From NCBI GenBank assembly GCA_045612065.1, contig JAZKYH010000011.1:1-63906 (forward strand): 63,906 bases of DNA, written 5' to 3'. The translations under genes and the position numbers were made by a program. Shown here piece by piece: positions 25,612 to 33,398 of the stretch (positions within the stretch are counted from its first letter, which is position 1; each line of letters begins with the position of its first letter). The notes beneath the pieces are model-generated. The model had not been told where the DNA came from. It was given only the letters and a program-made list of their open reading frames with translations, and ran no database searches. The stretch comes from UBA1189 sp045612065. Its GTDB lineage: Bacteria; Bacteroidota; Bacteroidia; Bacteroidales; Bacteroidaceae.

Positions 25612-26937
25612 ATGACTACTATTCTATCACTTTTAATACTTATGGCGCTGCTCTATTGGATAGGGCAGATATATTTGTCAGGTAAGAAGAAATTCCGTAT
25701 CGTGGAGATTGACAAGGGGGAGTATTATCTACTTTCTCGCAATATGTACTTCGTGATCTTTACGGTGTGCACGGCTCCCATTTTTTTAGGTTCGCTTGCA
25801 TTGTTGAAATATGGACTTTGGTTTGCTACCATATTATCCCTATTATTGGCAAGTAAGGTACGAATGAAGTTGGAAGCTACGATGATAGCGTATTTTGTTT
25901 TCTTCTTTTGGTTATGCTGTTCTATGACTTATACCACGGAAACGAGAGAAGGAGTCATGTTGCTTGTCAAGTATTTCTTGCCTGTACTTTTTCTATGGTT
26001 GGGCTATTCAGCAATAAAGAATGAGAAAGATTTAGTAATCTTTCTTAAGGTAGTGAATATGGTGGCCTGTGTTTATTGTCTTTTTATAGGTGGTCAGGGG
26101 TGTAAGTTGATGCCGTGGTTATATTATGGTCCCATTGGCGCTCAGTTCTTGGCTTATGCCGGATTTGCTGATTTTTTAACTTCCATATTTATTGTTCCTA
26201 TACTGCTTTATTGGCTCACTGAAGAGAAGAAATACATCTATTGTGCATTATGGATGGTGCTCTCTACGGTATTGGAGTCGGTGCGAACGGGTATGGGAGG
26301 TATGATGTTGGTGTTTGTGGTGGCACTATTATTAAAAAATAAAGTAAAAGCTATTCCAGGATTATTGGTCGCGGGTACTATATTTCTTAGTATCATTTTA
26401 TTTGTCCCCAGTGTAAATGAGAAATTCTTTGGTGAGGATGCAGGTACGGTATCTGCAACTGATATAGTACAAGGCGATGCGCTTTCACACGAAAATATGC
26501 AAACCAATGGCCGTGCTGAAACTTGGGAGATGATGTTAGAAAAGTATTATAAAGATCATGAAATAATGGGAAGTGGATTGGGTATGTCAACGGGATATCT
26601 GAAACATTTATATAGAACTACAGGCTCGGTTGCATTGTTGCATAATGATTATGTACAGATAATTTCCGATACGGGTATAATCGGCGTTATTCTAATAATC
26701 TTGTTCTATGTTGTATTTTTATTCAAGGGATTAAGGTTTGCTGTCCTAAAACGTAGTTCCATATATGTGAAATTCACGGGTATTATGGCGGTTTCAAGTA
26801 TGGCTGGTATTGCATTCTCTATGTACTATGACAATGTCGTATCACACTCAATGTCTTCATTGGTGATGCCTTTTATCTTTCTTGGTTTCTTTCTAAAATT
26901 TATAGACCTTGATGAGAATAAGCGACTATCTAAGTGA
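25612..26937 (+). CDS. O-antigen polymerase/ligase family protein (Wzy-like)
   Basis: Protein of 441 residues with about ten hydrophobic segments and a large periplasmic loop near 265-340. The loop holds NGRAETWEMMLEKYYKDHEI and GSGLGMSTGYLKHL, followed by LLHNDYVQIISDTGIIGVIL, the Wzy_C/O-antigen-ligase signature. It probably polymerises repeat units in the periplasm after flipping by the Wzx at 13625; WaaL-type ligation is the alternative. It overlaps the next gene by 26 bases. Confidence 0.88.
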   Translation: MTTILSLLILMALLYWIGQIYLSGKKKFRIVEIDKGEYYLLSRNMYFVIFTVCTAPIFLGSLALLKYGLWFATILSLLLASKVRMKLEATMIAYFVFFFWLCCSMTYTTETREGVMLLVKYFLPVLFLWLGYSAIKNEKDLVIFLKVVNMVACVYCLFIGGQGCKLMPWLYYGPIGAQFLAYAGFADFLTSIFIVPILLYWLTEEKKYIYCALWMVLSTVLESVRTGMGGMMLVFVVALLLKNKVKAIPGLLVAGTIFLSIILFVPSVNEKFFGEDAGTVSATDIVQGDALSHENMQTNGRAETWEMMLEKYYKDHEIMGSGLGMSTGYLKHLYRTTGSVALLHNDYVQIISDTGIIGVILIILFYVVFLFKGLRFAVLKRSSIYVKFTGIMAVSSMAGIAFSMYYDNVVSHSMSSLVMPFIFLGFFLKFIDLDENKRLSK

Positions 26938-27925
26938 AAAGATAAAGATTTTATCTTTTTTGTTGACTGTACTAATCGTTATATTGCATGCCAATATGGC
27001 TATGCTATGCACGGGAGGTGTCAGCTTTTTGCAAAAGGTGATGACTGGGGAAGTAACGCGTATTGCTGTGCCTCTGTTTTTTCTTATTAGCGGTTTCTTA
27101 TTCTTTATAAACTACAATGGGGCATGGGATGTCTATAAACGTAAGTTGAGTGCACGTACGCGCTCTTTATTAATACCCTATATTTTGTTCCTATTGTGCG
27201 GTAGTGTTATCACGTTTATTTTAGGGCATACATATACTGTAGGAGCTTTCTGGAGTATTGTTAAGGAGGGTATACTTCATTCTCCACCGATATTCTATCC
27301 ACTATGGTTTCTGCGTGATCTTTATATCATGGCATTGCTTGCTCCCTTCGTTTATTGGGTAATAAAGAGGCTGCCTATGCTCATGATTGTGCCTATTGTC
27401 GTGTGGCTATTAGGAAAGAATCCTTTCGTTTTTCCTACGACAGAGGCTATATTGTTTTTTAGTGTAGGTGCTTTTTTAACGACAAAGGTGAAATGGTTAG
27501 AGCAATTTGAACATAAAGGTGCATGGGGCTATTTCTTCCTTTGGTTGTTTCTTTGTTTCTTAAATGGTTATATTAGTGAGTATGTGATAGCATTACCTTA
27601 TGTGGCTCATTGTATAATTCTTGTGATGGGTATATATGCAGTATGGATTTTATACGATAAGTTATATCCTCAATTTAGTGCGAGGGTAAAATTGGCAAGG
27701 ATTTATAAATATAGCTTTTTTATCTACTTATTGCATGAACCTATATTGACAATATTTAAGAAGACAGGATTGTTCGTCTTTGGAGATTCGTCATGGGCTA
27801 TAGGTATATTGTATGTTGTTGCCCCAATTTTTACCATTTTAACGGTATATGGTATGGGGATTTTTCTAAATGCTTACTTCCCTCAAGTCTTGGCCTTTAT
27901 CACGGGAGGACGGACGAGACGATGA
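26912..27925 (+). CDS. Acyltransferase-3 family membrane protein
   Basis: About 337 residues with some ten membrane segments. KIKILSFLLTVLIVILHANM carries the family histidine, then RIAVPLFFLISGFLFF, the Arg-rich KRKLSARTRSLLIPYILF, YPLWFLRDLYIM and the late YSFFIYLLHEPI. A TTG at 26909 is also in frame; ATG at 26912 is preferred. It is probably an O-acetyltransferase for the polysaccharide or another membrane glycolipid. Confidence 0.9.
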   Translation: MRISDYLSEKIKILSFLLTVLIVILHANMAMLCTGGVSFLQKVMTGEVTRIAVPLFFLISGFLFFINYNGAWDVYKRKLSARTRSLLIPYILFLLCGSVITFILGHTYTVGAFWSIVKEGILHSPPIFYPLWFLRDLYIMALLAPFVYWVIKRLPMLMIVPIVVWLLGKNPFVFPTTEAILFFSVGAFLTTKVKWLEQFEHKGAWGYFFLWLFLCFLNGYISEYVIALPYVAHCIILVMGIYAVWILYDKLYPQFSARVKLARIYKYSFFIYLLHEPILTIFKKTGLFVFGDSSWAIGILYVVAPIFTILTVYGMGIFLNAYFPQVLAFITGGRTRR

Positions 27926-27998
27926 GCTGTGTGGCTAAGGGTTATAGGTTATAGGTTATGGGCTCTAAACACTGCACTCTAAACACTACACAAAAACA
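27926..27998. repeat. GGTTATN and CTCTAAA/CACTACA arrays
   Basis: Three GGTTATA/GGTTATG units, then CTCTAAA, CACTGCA, CTCTAAA, CACTACA: two seven-base families abutting, ending right before the next ATG. Confidence 0.85.
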
Positions 27999-28949
27999 AT
28001 GGCAAAGCGAATAATAGGCATCGATGTGATGCAGGGCATAGCGATGGTGTTGGTGGTGTTGGGGCATCATCGATTCCCCTTTATGCCGGAGTGGTATATG
28101 CGCATGTTCTACTGGATATATACCTTCCACATGCCGCTGTTTATCTTTATCTCGGGTTTCCTGGTGCGCTATTCCTACAAGGGGGTACATGGCTGGAGTG
28201 AGTATAAGGGCTACATCGGTAAGCGTGTGAGGAAGTTTGTTGTTCCTTACCTGATTGTGGGTATTATATGTACACTGCTCGCATTTGATTTTGAGAACAT
28301 AGGCACAGCTCTGCTCAATCTTTTAATAGCTCCCAAGCAGAGCGAGGTTACGTTCTTGTGGTATATATATCTTCTCTTCATCTTCTATTGCATAGCACCA
28401 TTGCTGTTCAATGCCAAGCGATGGGTGAGGGGAGTGGTGTTTGTCGTAGCTTTGCTACTCTCGACACATTATATCGCTGTCCCCTATCTCTGCATGGATT
28501 GGTTTACCCGTTACTTCGTCTTCTTCCTAATGGGGACGTGGGCGGCAGAGCGTTATGATCAGTTGGAGCGTATTGATGTACGTTGGTCATTGCTCGCTCT
28601 TGTGGCATTCATCGTGATGTCGGCAGCTCACTTTAGGGGTGGTTATAACTTCGCGTTGGAATATGCCATGCAATGGATGGGCATTCCTGCTTTTGTAGGG
28701 GTAGCATGGCTACTGAAACAAGTGGCTATAGTGCGTGAGGCATTGGTGTATGTCTCGGTAAACTGTTTTGGGGTGTACCTGTTGCACATGTTCTTTGTGC
28801 AAGCTGGGGCTATGGTCGTAGCACGTCTACCATGGGTAATCCCTTCGTGGGGATATATCATCTATCTACTTATATCTACTGCTATAAGCATCGGAGTTAC
28901 GGCTTGGGTGTGGGAGAAAATCCAGAAAAGAAAGGTCGTAGGGCGATGA
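27999..28949 (+). CDS. Acyltransferase-3 family membrane protein
   Basis: Protein of 316 residues. RIIGIDVMQGIAMVLVVLGHH and YTFHMPLFIFISGFLVRYSY are typical of the family (OafA/WecH-like); VNCFGVYLLHMFFVQAG near the end matches the last conserved segment. It is the last gene of the plus-strand capsule run and is followed by a terminator. More GC-rich than the copy just upstream, suggesting a different source. Confidence 0.92.
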   Translation: MAKRIIGIDVMQGIAMVLVVLGHHRFPFMPEWYMRMFYWIYTFHMPLFIFISGFLVRYSYKGVHGWSEYKGYIGKRVRKFVVPYLIVGIICTLLAFDFENIGTALLNLLIAPKQSEVTFLWYIYLLFIFYCIAPLLFNAKRWVRGVVFVVALLLSTHYIAVPYLCMDWFTRYFVFFLMGTWAAERYDQLERIDVRWSLLALVAFIVMSAAHFRGGYNFALEYAMQWMGIPAFVGVAWLLKQVAIVREALVYVSVNCFGVYLLHMFFVQAGAMVVARLPWVIPSWGYIIYLLISTAISIGVTAWVWEKIQKRKVVGR

Positions 28950-29004
28950 GCAGTGAGCTTTGGATTGTAAATTTAAGCGATTAACGTTTAACGATTAACG
29001 TTTA

Positions 29005-29052
29005 ACGAAAGAAGAGGGTGTACTTGATGGTACGCCCTCTTCTTCTTTTTGT
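29005..29052 (+). terminator. Terminator at the end of the capsule gene run
   Basis: GAAGAGGGTGTAC and GTACGCCCTCTTC pair around a short loop with an A-rich left side and T-run on the right. A TTAACGN array precedes it (28975-29007). Confidence 0.85.
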
Positions 29053-29109
29053 AGATAACTGCTCTTCGCTAGGTAGTGGTTATAGGCACACTAAACAGCT
29101 ATGAGCTAT

Positions 29110-29236
29110 TAAAGGTTATTGGTTAAGGGTTATAGGTTAGAGGCACGCTGTGCGTGTTCGATGATGTTGACGAAACCTTTTAGCGACAAAGTCGCTCGTC
29201 GCCTTTAACCCATAACCTATAACCTCTAACCTTTAA
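29110..29236. repeat. Inverted pair of GGTTATN arrays
   Basis: Left arm 29115-29146 (AAAGGTTATTGGTTAAGGG and on) is complementary to the right arm 29199-29236 (CCTTTAACCCATAACC and on), with about 50 bases between. The right arm ends at the stop of the M15 gene on the minus strand. Confidence 0.85.
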
Positions 29237-29649
29237 TGGCCACCTCTCACGACTTGACACTTCAAGTCGCTCGGTACATACGAGATATGTATCCAGCGGT
29301 AGTTGTCCTCAGCGATGAGTTGGGTGAAGCGGATCTGGCCCGACTGCTGCATTTGCACGATGAGATTGAACAGGCGGCGGTGGTCGTCGCGGTTGCCGGC
29401 GATGAGGTCGGCAGCGCAGCCGATGAGGTGGTGGCTATGCTGTGCCCCGCCCACGAGGGCGTTAAGCTCCTTGCAGCGATAGCCACTGCTCACCACGATG
29501 GGTTCACCCCACGCTTCGCGGATAGGGTCCAGTAACTGGTCTACAAGCACGTGTAACAGGTGGTATGCACACTTCGATGGGCGATTGTCGATGCCCTCGC
29601 GCAGCGCGGTAGCGCTGGCACACAATTCATCTAAACTAAAATATTTCAT
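29233..29649 (-). CDS. M15-family peptidase (D-Ala-D-Ala carboxypeptidase-like)
   Basis: About 138 residues from MKYFSLDELCASATA. The zinc site is visible in SSGYRCKELNALVGGAQHSH, with the SxHxxGxAxD-like SHHLIGCAADL near 72-82 and a late WIHISY histidine. Members cut D-amino-acid bonds in peptidoglycan; short solo forms like this resemble phage endolysins. An upstream in-frame start at 29706 would add residues encoded by the ACCACAGATT repeat and was rejected. It belongs to the conserved Bacteroidales set with smalltalk, histone-like and VapE genes. Confidence 0.88.
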   Translation of the reverse strand: MKYFSLDELCASATALREGIDNRPSKCAYHLLHVLVDQLLDPIREAWGEPIVVSSGYRCKELNALVGGAQHSHHLIGCAADLIAGNRDDHRRLFNLIVQMQQSGQIRFTQLIAEDNYRWIHISYVPSDLKCQVVRGGH

Positions 29650-29675
29650 ATTTGAGAATTCTATTTGGTTAAACC

Positions 29676-29940
29676 ACAGATTACTCGGATTTCTCTGATT
29701 TTTCAACCACTAATCTTCACCAATTTTCACTAATGGCAAGTGCGAGAGTGTCCATTCGCTTTCATTGCCTTTGGCCCCTACGGGCGGCGACCTAAAGGTT
29801 CGTGGTTTTAAAAATAAATCTGTGTAATCCGTGCCATCCGTGGTCAGTTACTCAATTTCTTTTGTTTTGAACCACAGATTACTCGGATTTCTCTGATTTT
29901 CTTTTCGGGTTACCTAATCCGTGTAATCCGTGGTTAGATT
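29676..29940. repeat. Inverted ATCCGTGTAATCCGTGGT-type elements
   Basis: Two hairpin-like units. The first has arms near 29676 (ACCACAGATTACTCGGATT) and 29818-29847 (AATCTGTGTAATCCGTG and on). The second has arms near 29873 and 29920-29937. A third unit of the same family sits inside the VapE gene near 35150-35245. No gene is seen between. Confidence 0.85.
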
Positions 29941-30100
29941 AAAAGTCAAGCGATAAGAGTTAGTGCGCCGCTGATGAGCAGCAGCGCACGGAGGAAGGTG
30001 GAGGGGCTCGCGGAGTCTTTTGCCAAGTCTTGATGCGAGATCCCTCTCTTCGCTCGGGATGACACTTTCGTTGTTTTCGTTTTCGTCATCGTTTTCGTCT

Positions 30101-30205
30101 TTATGCAGCACAACTGGCCAAGCCTAATGAGCCAGCAATGGCGGTGAGTACAGCGATGAGAATCTTGAGGAATTTGCCGAAATTAAATTGAGTTTTTGTG
30201 TTCAT
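30101..30205 (-). CDS. Smalltalk protein (34 residues)
   Basis: Reading MNTKTQFNFGKFLKILIAVL then TAIAGSLGLASCAA and stop. A basic N-terminus is followed by one hydrophobic helix and a small-residue tail, matching the tiny Bacteroidales smalltalk proteins found next to N-acetylmuramoyl-alanine amidase or M15 genes and histone-like proteins. The function is unknown; a membrane peptide is likely. It is between the M15 and histone-like genes on the same strand, which supports the call. Confidence 0.85.
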   Translation of the reverse strand: MNTKTQFNFGKFLKILIAVLTAIAGSLGLASCAA

Positions 30206-30240
30206 AGGTTGTTAAGTTTTTTAGAGGTTAATGGTTAGGT

Positions 30241-30278
30241 TGAATAAAACGAAAACGAATACGAAAACGAAGACCTTT
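30241..30278. repeat. ACGAAW hexamer array, left arm of four-helix gene B
   Basis: AAAACGAAAACGAATACGA and on, ending ACGAAGACC. It is complementary to the GGTCTTCGTTTTCG arrays at 30718-30747. Confidence 0.9.
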
Positions 30279-30311
30279 TCTGACGAAAGAGAAAATTAAT
30301 CAGATTTTTAC

Positions 30312-30319
30312 TATCTTTG
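30312..30319 (+). promoter_or_regulatory. -7 box five bases from a start codon
   Basis: TATCTTTG, five bases, ATG: same architecture as the box at 25021 and again implies a leaderless transcript. Confidence 0.6.
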
Positions 30320-30324
30320 CACTT

Positions 30325-30697
30325 ATGGAAAAGGAAAAGAAGGCACGTAATTTTAGAGAATATCCCGTATGGCAGGAAGCTGTAGCACTATCTACAAAAG
30401 TGTATGAACTGACAGGTGACATGCCTTGGTTTGAGAAGAAAGGACTATGTGATCAGTTACAGCGTGCAGTTGTCTCCATTGCGTCCAATATTGCGGAAGG
30501 TTCAGCACGGCCATCAGACACAGAGTTCGCGCATTTTTTAGATATAGCATTGGGTTCCTCCTATGAGGTTGAAACCCAATTGCTGATATGCTAAAAACAT
30601 AGGTTATATGGACGAGAACATATATACCACTCTAATAGAGTATGTATTATCCATAGAACGACAACTTAGCGGACTCATAAAAACACTTAGACATTAA
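30325..30697 (+). pseudogene. S23-like four-helix-bundle gene, copy B, frameshifted
   Basis: The first 89 residues are close to copy A (about four in five identical by eye; QLQRAVVSIASNIAEGSARPSD unchanged). At 30588-30594 the reading ends in ATATGC-TAA. Removing the extra T restores the frame, giving KNIGYMDENIYTTLIEYVLS then IERQLSGLIKTLRH to a stop at 30695, so the gene has a one-base insertion. It is flanked by complementary hexamer arrays. Confidence 0.9.
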
Positions 30698-30707
30698 CAG
30701 ACTTTGT

Positions 30708-30838
30708 CCCGGAGGAGGTCTTCGTTTTCGTCTTCGTATTCGTTCACACCCCAGAGGCAGTCTTCGTTTTCGTTTTCGTCTTCGTTCACACCCCGGAGGA
30801 GGTTTTCGTTTTCGTCTTCGTATTCGTTCCAGTGAAGT
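30708..30838. repeat. TTCGTY arrays with CCCGGAGG junction words
   Basis: Three hexamer arrays separated by TGTCCCGGAGGAGG, CACACCCCAGAGGCAG and CACACCCCGGAGGAGG. The junction word recurs at 24930 (complement) and 43990. Confidence 0.9.
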
Positions 30839-30923
30839 TTGGCTTATGCCAAAGCTTCACTGGAGATACGCTTCAGCGAGAAATATTTTTATTCTTGCTT
30901 TCGCGCACTCGCTTCGGCTCTCG

Positions 30924-31337
30924 CTAAGCGAGCGCATCAGACGAGATACGCTTCAGCGAGAAGTCCAAGGCTACCTCCTTCTTGAGGGCGGCATCGGGGC
31001 GGAAGACGATCTTGTGGCCCTTGATGTAGGATGAGGGCGAGAACTCCTCGTTCTGCATGGTCTCGGCATTGTAGCATTTGCCCTGAAGGGTCACCTGGAA
31101 ACGGCCGAGGTCGTCGAGCACTACCACCTGTCCTTCACAGAGGGCTTCGATGATGTGTTCCTTCATGCTCTTGAGCACGGCGTAGCAGTCGCTCTGCGTC
31201 ACGGTGGTGCTGTTGTTGATGCGGCGGGCGAGCTTCTCCATGGTGAGCTCACCGGTCTTGATGGCCTGACCGTGGAAGTAGTCCACCTCAGGATACTTGG
31301 GATTGCTTACTTTCTTTACTGCGTAGGTAATGGGCAT
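30924..31337 (-). CDS. Histone-like DNA-binding protein (HU-related)
   Basis: Protein of 137 residues. An N-terminal MPITYAVKKVSNPKYPEVDY, then an HU-like core: LARRINNSTTVTQSDCYAVL, VVLDDLGRFQVTLQGK (the HU beta-arm entry) and late IVFRPDAALKKEV. This is the Bacteroidales HU-related family, longer than HU itself and repeatedly found with VapE-type primases. It probably binds and bends DNA. The last codons (SLKRIS, DNA GAGATACGCTTCAGCGAGAA on the plus strand) are duplicated downstream at 30863-30882. A -7 box (complement of CAAAGGTA at 31576-31583) lies about 240 bases upstream. Confidence 0.88.
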   Translation of the reverse strand: MPITYAVKKVSNPKYPEVDYFHGQAIKTGELTMEKLARRINNSTTVTQSDCYAVLKSMKEHIIEALCEGQVVVLDDLGRFQVTLQGKCYNAETMQNEEFSPSSYIKGHKIVFRPDAALKKEVALDFSLKRISSDALA

Positions 31338-31906
31338 AATTTTTCTTGTTTAGAGTTTAGTGTTTAAGGTTTAACGAAAACGAAGACGAAAACGAAAACT
31401 AGGCTTCGCGACGCCTTCCCTCTGAACCGCAGGTCGACGCTACAGTCAATGGGATGTTTGGGTTTTCTTTACAGTTTTCGTTGTTGCAAGGTTCGTGCAA
31501 ACGAGTGAAATGCAAGTGCACTTGCAATTTCCCAACGAGTGTAGCCGAAACTCGCACTGTCATCGATTGACAGTGCAAAGGTACAACATCGCGTTACCCT
31601 CCCTGTCCGCCAGTGCGACCTATGGTAGGCTACAGAAACAATATTTTCTCGGAATGTGAATTTTCTTATTATCCGCTGATAATAAGCGTGTTTTTGTTTG
31701 CTTATGTGCTGGTTTTTTAGTAACTTTATAGAGTGAATGCAGCGAAGCTGCAGGTTATTGGTTATAGGCTTTTAGCTTTTAGCACCTAACAACCCTAAAC
31801 ACTACACTATAAGGTTTGTGCCAGCGAGCAAGAGTCAAGTGTGCTTGAACTCTTACCGCGAGCGCAGTCAAAGCTCAACAATGAAATTGTTAAACACTAC
31901 ACTATT
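31338..31906. repeat. Gene-free stretch with hexamer array and two REP-like elements
   Basis: Contains a TTTAGNG stretch and ACGAAN array (31350-31400), a degenerate REP-like element (31489-31571, palindrome TGCAAGTGCACTTGCA), AT-rich unique sequence, and a clean REP-like element in reverse orientation (31811-31895, palindrome AGTCAAGTGTGCTTGAACT). The latter runs right up to the DUF4248 start. No gene seen. Confidence 0.75.
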
Positions 31907-32170
31907 ATGAATACTAACGATGTCTGTAAGCTCCCTCCCTATGGGGGAGGGCGGGGGGAGAGGCTTCCCCAACCTTACACCAAAAGCGAGCTGGCCACAA
32001 TGTACTTTCCCATCGGGTCTACTTCGAACGCCCTGCGCCGACTCAACCGCTACATCAACCATGCTCACGGCCTGTTGCCCGCGCTACTCGCCACGGGCTA
32101 CCGTGTCAACGACCGCCACTTTACCAGGCGGCAGGTGCAACTGATCTTCGAGTACTTGGGGGAACCGTGA
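31907..32170 (+). CDS. DUF4248 domain protein
   Basis: Protein of 87 residues. YTKSELATMYFPIGSTSNAL then RRLNRYINHAHGLLPALLATGY and the end VQLIFEYLGEP match the small DUF4248 family that accompanies VapE-type genes in Bacteroides; it looks helix-turn-helix-like. Residues 8-21 (KLPPYGGGRGERLP) come from a CCCTATGGGGGAGGG-type dispersed repeat at 31932-31968, so the N-terminus is repeat-derived. An upstream ATG at 31841 would read through the REP-like element and was not used. Confidence 0.85.
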   Translation: MNTNDVCKLPPYGGGRGERLPQPYTKSELATMYFPIGSTSNALRRLNRYINHAHGLLPALLATGYRVNDRHFTRRQVQLIFEYLGEP

Positions 32171-32580
32171 TTCTTGGGCGATGAGCTGTGAGAAGTGAGC
32201 GATGAGCAATGAGCGATGAGAAGTGAGCAGTGAGCAGTGAGCGATGAGCAGTGAGCGATGAGAAGTGAGCCTTTCCCTCTACACTCTAAACCCTACACTC
32301 TAAACCCTATACACTACACACTACACAAGAATGGCTGTGAGCGATTAAAGGTTATGGGTTAGAGGTTATAGGTTATGGGCTGTGAGCTATGAGCTTTGAG
32401 CTTTGAGCCTTTTCCTCTACACACTAAACACTACACACTACACAAGAATGGCTGTGAGCGATGAGCAATGAGAAGTGAGCAATGAGCAGTGAGCCTTCAG
32501 CGATCACCCCGGATGGCGTCCGTTGTCTGTCGTCTGTTGTCCGTTAACAACTATGTTGTTGAGCTTCGGCTGTAAAAAGA
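32171..32580. repeat. Large heptamer mosaic
   Basis: In order: a TGAGCNN array of more than ten units (32183-32268), CTCTACACTCTAAACCC arrays, ACACAAGAATGGCTGTGAGCG junction, GGTTATN units, TGAGCNN units, TCCTCTACACACTAAACAC arrays, the same ACACAAGAATGGC junction again, more TGAGCNN, CCCCGGATGGC, GTCNGTT units and a partial REP-like element (AACAACTATGTTGTT). It is the reverse complement of the order seen at 4490-4690. Confidence 0.95.
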
Positions 32581-33276
32581 GGCCTAACACCCTAACCGCA
32601 CACAAATATACGCAATCTTCTCACACCTCAGCCACCATCTCCTGTTTGTTACATTAGTTGCCTTTAATAGCCTCTGATTACCCTTAATAGCCTTTAATTC
32701 CCCTATAAAAACAGAGCCGTCTGATTTTCGCAACGGAGGGCTCTGATTTTTTTATTGCAAGGCTCTGATAATCTTAACGAAAGGCTTCGATTAGCGGAGC
32801 TGTTCCTGATTCGGGTTGCAGGTTGGTTCTTCGTCAATTTAGGGGCAGCAAATCTATCATAGTATCGTGTCATTGCCTTTCCCTGCGGCCGGCGACCTAA
32901 AGGTTCTGAGCGTTAGCGAAGAAACGTGTTCGCTGGCCGTAAGGGAAAAGCAATCTCGCAAAGTCTATTTGTTAAAGACTCCTTTGGGGAGATAAACCTC
33001 CCGTCGTCGCAACCGACGCTAATGCTCCGCGTCGGCCCAGCGCGGGATCCTTCACTGCACTCAGGATGACACAGCATGCGGATTTTAGAGGAATGATGGG
33101 CTATAACTTGTCCCTAAATTTACGAAGAACCGTCAGGTTGCCGAAGAGACATAAAAGATGTGGCAACGTATTTTGCTGATTATTAGCGCGATTGATGCGC
33201 TCTGCCACATTGCCACGCGTTTTTGAAACCCTATAGGGATAATAAATAATTAATTATAGATTTATTTTTCTTTTAA
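32581..33276. other. Gene-free stretch downstream of the VapE gene
   Basis: No open frame with coding character. It holds a possible terminator (AGAGCC...GGGCTCT plus T-run, 32713-32750), a dispersed element with TGCGGCCGGCGACCTAAAGG (32881-32900) and CCTTCACTGCACTCAGGATG (33050-33069), the word GATGTGGCA near 33150, and an AT-rich end (33240-33295). Confidence 0.6.
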
Positions 33277-33312
33277 TTATTTATTTAAATACACATAAGG
33301 TATGCAAAACCG

Positions 33313-33377
33313 AAAAAGATGTGGCAGAACGCTCATAACAGAATGTATATCTGTCCGTTGCGGTGCCACATCTTTTT
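33313..33377. terminator. Hairpin downstream of VapE gene
   Basis: AAAAAGATGTGGCA and TGCCACATCTTTTT form a 14-base perfect stem with a loop of about 37 bases; A-run on one side and T-run on the other, so it can act in both directions. It lies just past the stop of the minus-strand VapE gene. Confidence 0.8.
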
Positions 33378-33398
33378 TAAGATTATTGTTGCTTCGTT

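Noticed and set aside
32183..32268. CRISPR array
   Set aside because: Units are seven bases with no spacers and no cas genes; they are degenerate tandem repeats.
33230..33300. Replication origin in the AT-rich stretch beside the VapE gene
   Set aside because: No DnaA-box cluster or iterons were seen; AT richness alone is not enough.
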